NCBI RefSeq assembly: GCF_017654505.1
Contig: NC_054555.1
Span: forward strand, 6,999,335 to 7,063,334
Direction of reading: 5' to 3'
Source of the DNA: Polyodon spathula
Taxonomy: Eukaryota > Chordata > Actinopteri > Acipenseriformes > Polyodontidae
DNA: 64,000 nt
The translations under genes and the position numbers were made by a program. Shown piece after piece: positions 58,375 to 64,000 of this stretch. Below the pieces are notes generated by a model. It made no database searches and had not been told where the DNA came from. It saw only the letters and a program-made list of their open reading frames with translations. The number at the start of each line of letters is the position of its first letter. Positions within the stretch are counted from its first letter, which is position 1.

Positions 58375-59498
58375 TATGTGTATATGCTAGTGACTGATAA
58401 GGAGACCACTTTATTCAGGTGATCAGGTGACCATTAATTCACTCTTATAAATGTATTTTTTTCAGCGAATCTTGGAAGGTACATTCAAGACAGTGAAATA
58501 AGCTTAATAAAACAAGCTTTATATAGTAAGGACTTGTGTACAGCTTAGGACCATAATATCAAAGCTCTGTCATTTGTGTTAAGTACCTCTTCCAAACAAA
58601 AATGAACAAAAAAAACAGCCCTAACAAAACATTCCTTAATAGAGTCATTAAAGTGTTGTGAATAGATTCCAATAATACAAAACCACACTTTAAAATAACG
58701 AATGCTGCCCACACATGTTTTTGACTATAATGAAGTGCCCAGTCCATGTCTAGAGATGAATCCTTCTAGTATGTCTATATAAAGTGTATCTGTAAGAAAA
58801 CAAAGCCTGTCACATTGGCAGTCACTACACATACTGTATTCATAACAAACATGTCTGTTTGGACTGTGATTCTCTCAGACAAACAACAATTTAAATTGAT
58901 TTGGTTCTTCTCTTTTTCATGAGCCGGTCTAGACTGGGCGGCAGTGAAGAATCGGCTCCCTGGTTTTGCGTCTGCTCCGATTCCTGCTGCTTTCAGACAG
59001 TTTTACATTCTGGCCTGGAATTCCCCCTTCCTTTTCTCGTAGATTTGGCCGACAGTCAAACGCTGGCCTGATGGCAGCAGGAAAAAAAAGCAACAAGGCA
59101 AGTTGTAATTTCACTCTCTCATGAAGTTCCTGATCATTTGGTAGCTCACATATTAATTTATTTTTATTTTCACCTATAGATAGCTTTATAATCGATGCAT
59201 GTGTATGATCGCATGTAACCCACTGTTTCTGGATTCCTGGAGAGCAGGTGCCCATTATATTATGTGGGCATGTATAAGGAGCTTTGGAATATTGAGGTGT
59301 TTAAACCTTTTCTCCACAAAACACTTTGTAATAACAATTGTTGTCACTGTTATGAAAATAAAAATGGAGAGCCAAAAATAAATGAATAACAATTCAATTT
59401 GCCATTTCTGGTTAAAAATTGGTGTATATCTGTATTAAAAAATAACATGCATTTATCTTTTTTAGCTACTTAATATTGATCATTTTGGCAATCATAAT
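58373..59498. other. Intergenic, no gene recognised
   Basis: No credible gene or named repeat. The longest open frame (59255-58929, minus) is of low complexity in its Arg/Ser-rich end and has no family signature. Confidence 0.55.
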
Positions 59499-61127
<1,629 letters not shown>

Positions 61128-61129
61128 AA

Positions 61130-61189
<60 letters not shown>

Positions 61190-61190
61190 A
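61128..61190. repeat. (GAAA)n microsatellite
   Basis: About 15 perfect GAAA units. Confidence 0.96.
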
Positions 61191-61673
61191 CTGTAACTGG
61201 TTATTTTGCATCTTCATCTGCTATTTCTGTCCTGTGGTTTCACTTTAATTACCAGAGTTCACAACAGAGGAAGTGTTGTCACTTCCTGTGCTCCATGATA
61301 TCACTGCTGGTTAGTAAGACTGAATGTGTTTCTGTTTTACTGTTGGAAAACAGATGCTATCATCAGTTTACCATGACTGTGTTTAAATAAAAAAAGAAGT
61401 AACTATGTTTAGCATATATTGTATTTAGAAACATATGCATACACACATACAAATGTTTACATTATATACTTTATCAGCACACATTCCATTAGTGTTAGAA
61501 TATTTTTTTATAGAAGCAGGAGTTTTAAATATTCCATTCTAACAAATTCATTTGGAAGACTGGTGTTTATGGACTAGCAGGCTGTGGGAACCAAAGTTCA
61601 TCTCCCATATGTTGTCCAACAAGACAGAAGTTTTATGGTTGATTCCATTGTTGTCTCTAACAGTAGAACACAA

Positions 61674-61687
61674 CAAAAAAAAAAAAA

Positions 61688-61719
<32 letters not shown>

Positions 61720-61789
61720 ACAAAACAAAACAAAAAAAAAAAAAACAAAAAAAAAAAAAAAAAAAAAAAAACAAAAAAAAAAAATAAAA
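61674..61789. repeat. Interrupted poly(A) tract
   Basis: About 115 bp of A with scattered C interruptions (for example CAAAACAAAACAAAA at 61719-61733). No SINE or LINE body is evident on either side. Confidence 0.9.
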
Positions 61790-61871
61790 ATATCAGAAAT
61801 CACATTATATAAAATTTTTATTAAGAATCCACATTATATAAATTATGGTTTTTTTGGTAAAACCAAATACA

Positions 61872-61935
<64 letters not shown>
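61872..61935. repeat. (AT)n microsatellite
   Basis: About 30 AT units. Confidence 0.95.
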
Positions 61936-61938
<3 letters not shown>

Positions 61939-62801
61939 ATGGATTATAAATTACTATACAAATCAACCATACTTTAATTAACTTCTTTGGCAAAGGTGTT
62001 CGGAAGTGATTATAATACAGTAACTGTTTTGGTAGCAAACAATCTCATTTTAAATTGGATATAAATATCTATTTAGATGGTAAGTGAGACCCAGTGGCTT
62101 TGGGGTGCTCCACAGCAACCCATATGTAGACAGTTTAATGCTACAGCAAATAGACCTTCAGTAAAAAGGGACAGATTCTGCAGACAGTGTCAGTATATTG
62201 AATTATGTGAGTCTGTTTAGATATTTGGAAGGCTCTCTTCTAAGTGATTTCACCCTGTGCTTAAGATATTTCAATGCATTCTTGTTCATGTTAACCTGTT
62301 CTCAATAAGGGGTTTACTGTATCACACAGAGTCTCCCTAACATATAAAACACCTGTCTCTAATTGCACAGCAGTGGAGAGCCATCAGAACCTGTTTTGGG
62401 GCTGAGTTGTCACCTGTCAGTAGTCCTAATTGTATGCTGTTTCATAGGCTGTCAGATGTTTTCTGCTCCCTGGCAATGTAACACGTTGACAAGAAAACGT
62501 GGGAAAATGTTACATTTAAAGTGTCAGTGAAATTATATAGACACAATTTGAAAATACTGGAACATGCATTTTTGTTTAACCCCTTGTGTGATCATCTGTT
62601 TAAGGTATTTTACTTTATTCATGCTGTCTAGCCTTTTGGGGGTCAAAACTTTTTGTAATACACTTGGTAATCTGTCCTAATCTTGGCCCAGTAGGAGATT
62701 ATTGTTGTTGATTCTCTGGGGAGGAAACTAGTGATATGTGAAAAATGATCAGAGGTTAAAATCTGGCTAACACTTTAGTTTAGTGATCCATTATAAGTGC
62801 T
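61936..62801. other. Intergenic, no gene recognised
   Basis: No gene. Just before the Tc1 insertion, 62768-62800 (TAACACTTTAGTTTAGTGATCC...) resembles the end of a dispersed fish repeat into which the transposon may have inserted. Confidence 0.5.
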
Positions 62802-62803
62802 TA

Positions 62804-64000
62804 CAGTGGCTCTCAAAAGTATTCACCACCCTTCAGCTTTTCCACATTTTATTGTGTTATAACATGTAATAAAAATGGATTTAATTAGGTGTTTCTGCCA
62901 CTGATCAACACAAAAAAAGTCCATAATGTCAAAGTGAAAAATAAAATCTACAAATTGTTTTAAATTAAGGACTAATACAAAACAGAAAATAATTGATTGC
63001 ATAAGTATTCACCTCCTTGAGTCAATATTTGGTAGAGTCACCTTTAGCAGCAATTACAGCTATGAGTCTATTTGGATAAGTGTCTATGCGTTTTGCATAT
63101 CTGGACACTACAATTTTTGCCCATTCTTCTTTGTAAAATTCCTCAGGCTCTGTCAAGTTGGATGGGGACCCTTGGTGAACAGCAATTTGCAACTCTTTCC
63201 ACATATTCTCAATTGGATTGAGGTCCAGACTTTGACTGGGCCAATCCAATATATTGACCTTTTGGTTTTTAAGCGACTCCAGTGTGGCTTTGGCTGTATG
63301 TTTGGGGTCATTGTCCTGCTGGAAGATGAATCTTCTCCCAAGTCCCAGGTCTCTTGCAGACTTCAGAAGATTTTCCTCCAGGATTTCTCTGTACTTTGCT
63401 GCATCCATTTTGCCCTCTATCTTCACAAGCTTTCCAGGCCCTGATGCAGAGAAACATCCTCATAGCGTGATGCTTCCACCACCATGCTTCATGGTAGGGA
63501 TGGTTTTCTCAGAATGATGTGCGTTGTTAGGCTTGCACCAAACATAGTGCTTAGTGTTGAGGCCAAAAAACTCTATTTTGGTCTCATTAGACCATAGAGC
63601 CTTCAGAGACTCCCACATGCCTTCTGGCAAACTCTAGCTGAGTTTTTTTCAACAATGGCTTTCTTTTTGCCACTTTCCCATAAAGGCCAGTTTTGTGAAG
63701 CACCCGGGCTATTGTTGCCATATGAACAGTGTCTCCCAGCTCAGCCGTGGAAAACTGTAACTCCTTTAGAGTTGCCATAGGCCCCTTGGTGGCCTCCCTG
63801 TCTAACGCCCTTCTCACAAGGATACTCGGTTTTTGAGGATGGCCTGTTCTAGACAGATTCACAGTTGTGCCATATTCTCTCCGTTTCTTAATAATGGACT
63901 TTACTGTGCTCTGGGGGATATTCAATGCCTTGGAAATGTTCTTATATCCTACCCCTGATTGGTGCTTTTGAAGAACCTTATTCCTGATTTGCTTTGAATG
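62804..64000 (-). mobile_element. Tc1/mariner-type transposon copy, nearly complete, runs off window
   Basis: Starts CAGTGGCTCTCAAAAGTATT after TA (62802-62803). Outer direct repeat AAGTATTCACCACCC (62817-62831) and inner direct repeat AAGTATTCACCTCC (63003-63016) give the IR/DR structure. The transposase lies on minus and continues past 64000, so the other end is not visible. This is the longest of the three copies in the window. Confidence 0.94.
63022..64000 (-). pseudogene. Tc1 transposase, broken by frameshift and stop, partial
   Basis: From the right edge: an HTH/paired-like N-terminal region with SKQIRNKVLQKHQSGVGYKN, then IPQSTVKSIIKK (about 63920-63885) and the basic linker NLSRTGHPQKPS. 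The frame breaks at about 63617 ([10 protein letters not shown] stop). In the shifted frame WSNETK follows: the first catalytic Asp is Asn here, while the copy at 58288 has Asp. A TGA stop lies before [10 protein letters not shown]. The remainder is open, with QQDNDPKHT (second Asp) and DLNPIENMW (Glu), ending in GDSTKY and stop. Three independent defects, so non-functional. Confidence 0.9.

Noticed and set aside
58929..59255. Minus-strand open frame of 108 codons
   Set aside because: No domain, no conserved motif, and no transcript signals seen.
61674..61789. Poly(A) tail of a LINE or retro-copy
   Set aside because: No retroelement body or reverse transcriptase motif is visible on either side.

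Overview
This is a 64 kb stretch of vertebrate nuclear DNA, most likely from a ray-finned fish. It is AT-rich, almost entirely non-coding, and full of microsatellites (AAT, AT, GT, GA, AAAG), with three Tc1-type transposon copies of a kind familiar from fish, two tRNA-derived SINEs and several MITE-like remnants. I see no bacterial-type gene organisation, tRNA, rRNA or CRISPR array. The species cannot be fixed from the sequence alone.

The only convincing protein-coding gene is EGR1 (early growth response 1 / Zif268 / krox24), on the minus strand. Two coding exons (48157-47944 and 47335-46095) flank a 608-bp phase-1 intron and encode 484 residues with three C2H2 fingers and an intact NAB-binding block. 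Upstream (right-hand side) are a TATA box (48597-48591), a CRE-like site, a proximal pair of CArG/SRE elements beside an ETS-type motif, and a distal SRE/ETS cluster (48914-48978). This is the arrangement expected of an SRF/TCF-driven immediate-early gene. A 3'UTR of about 1.17 kb runs to a polyadenylation signal at 44945-44940, and its end looks strongly conserved with mammalian EGR1.

Layout. 1-637: 3' part of a Tc1 copy with an internal deletion. 640-22464: intergenic, with a Harbinger-like fragment (4211-4497) next to a tRNA-derived SINE (4500-4765) and one weak exon candidate (14394-14497). 22465-22832: TA-flanked MITE. 26677-26940: inverted-repeat element with a core of degenerate CCCTAA-like telomeric sequence. 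27600-31140: dense simple repeats, ending in a compound minisatellite. 32860-33222: second tRNA-derived SINE. 36180-37890: GT/G tracts, a 250-bp almost pure G tract and a 1.2-kb-spaced duplication, suspicious as an assembly artefact. 44920-48980: EGR1 and its promoter. 49000-57520: intergenic, with one open segment behind a splice-acceptor-like site (52826-52488) that could be an unrecognised terminal exon. 57526-58288 and 62804-64000: two more Tc1 copies, both defective.

I found no convincing new biological system. The observations most worth following are the telomere-motif inverted-repeat element, the open segment at 52488-52826, the ATG-free EGR1 leader, the variant proximal CArG box and the G-tract/duplication region.
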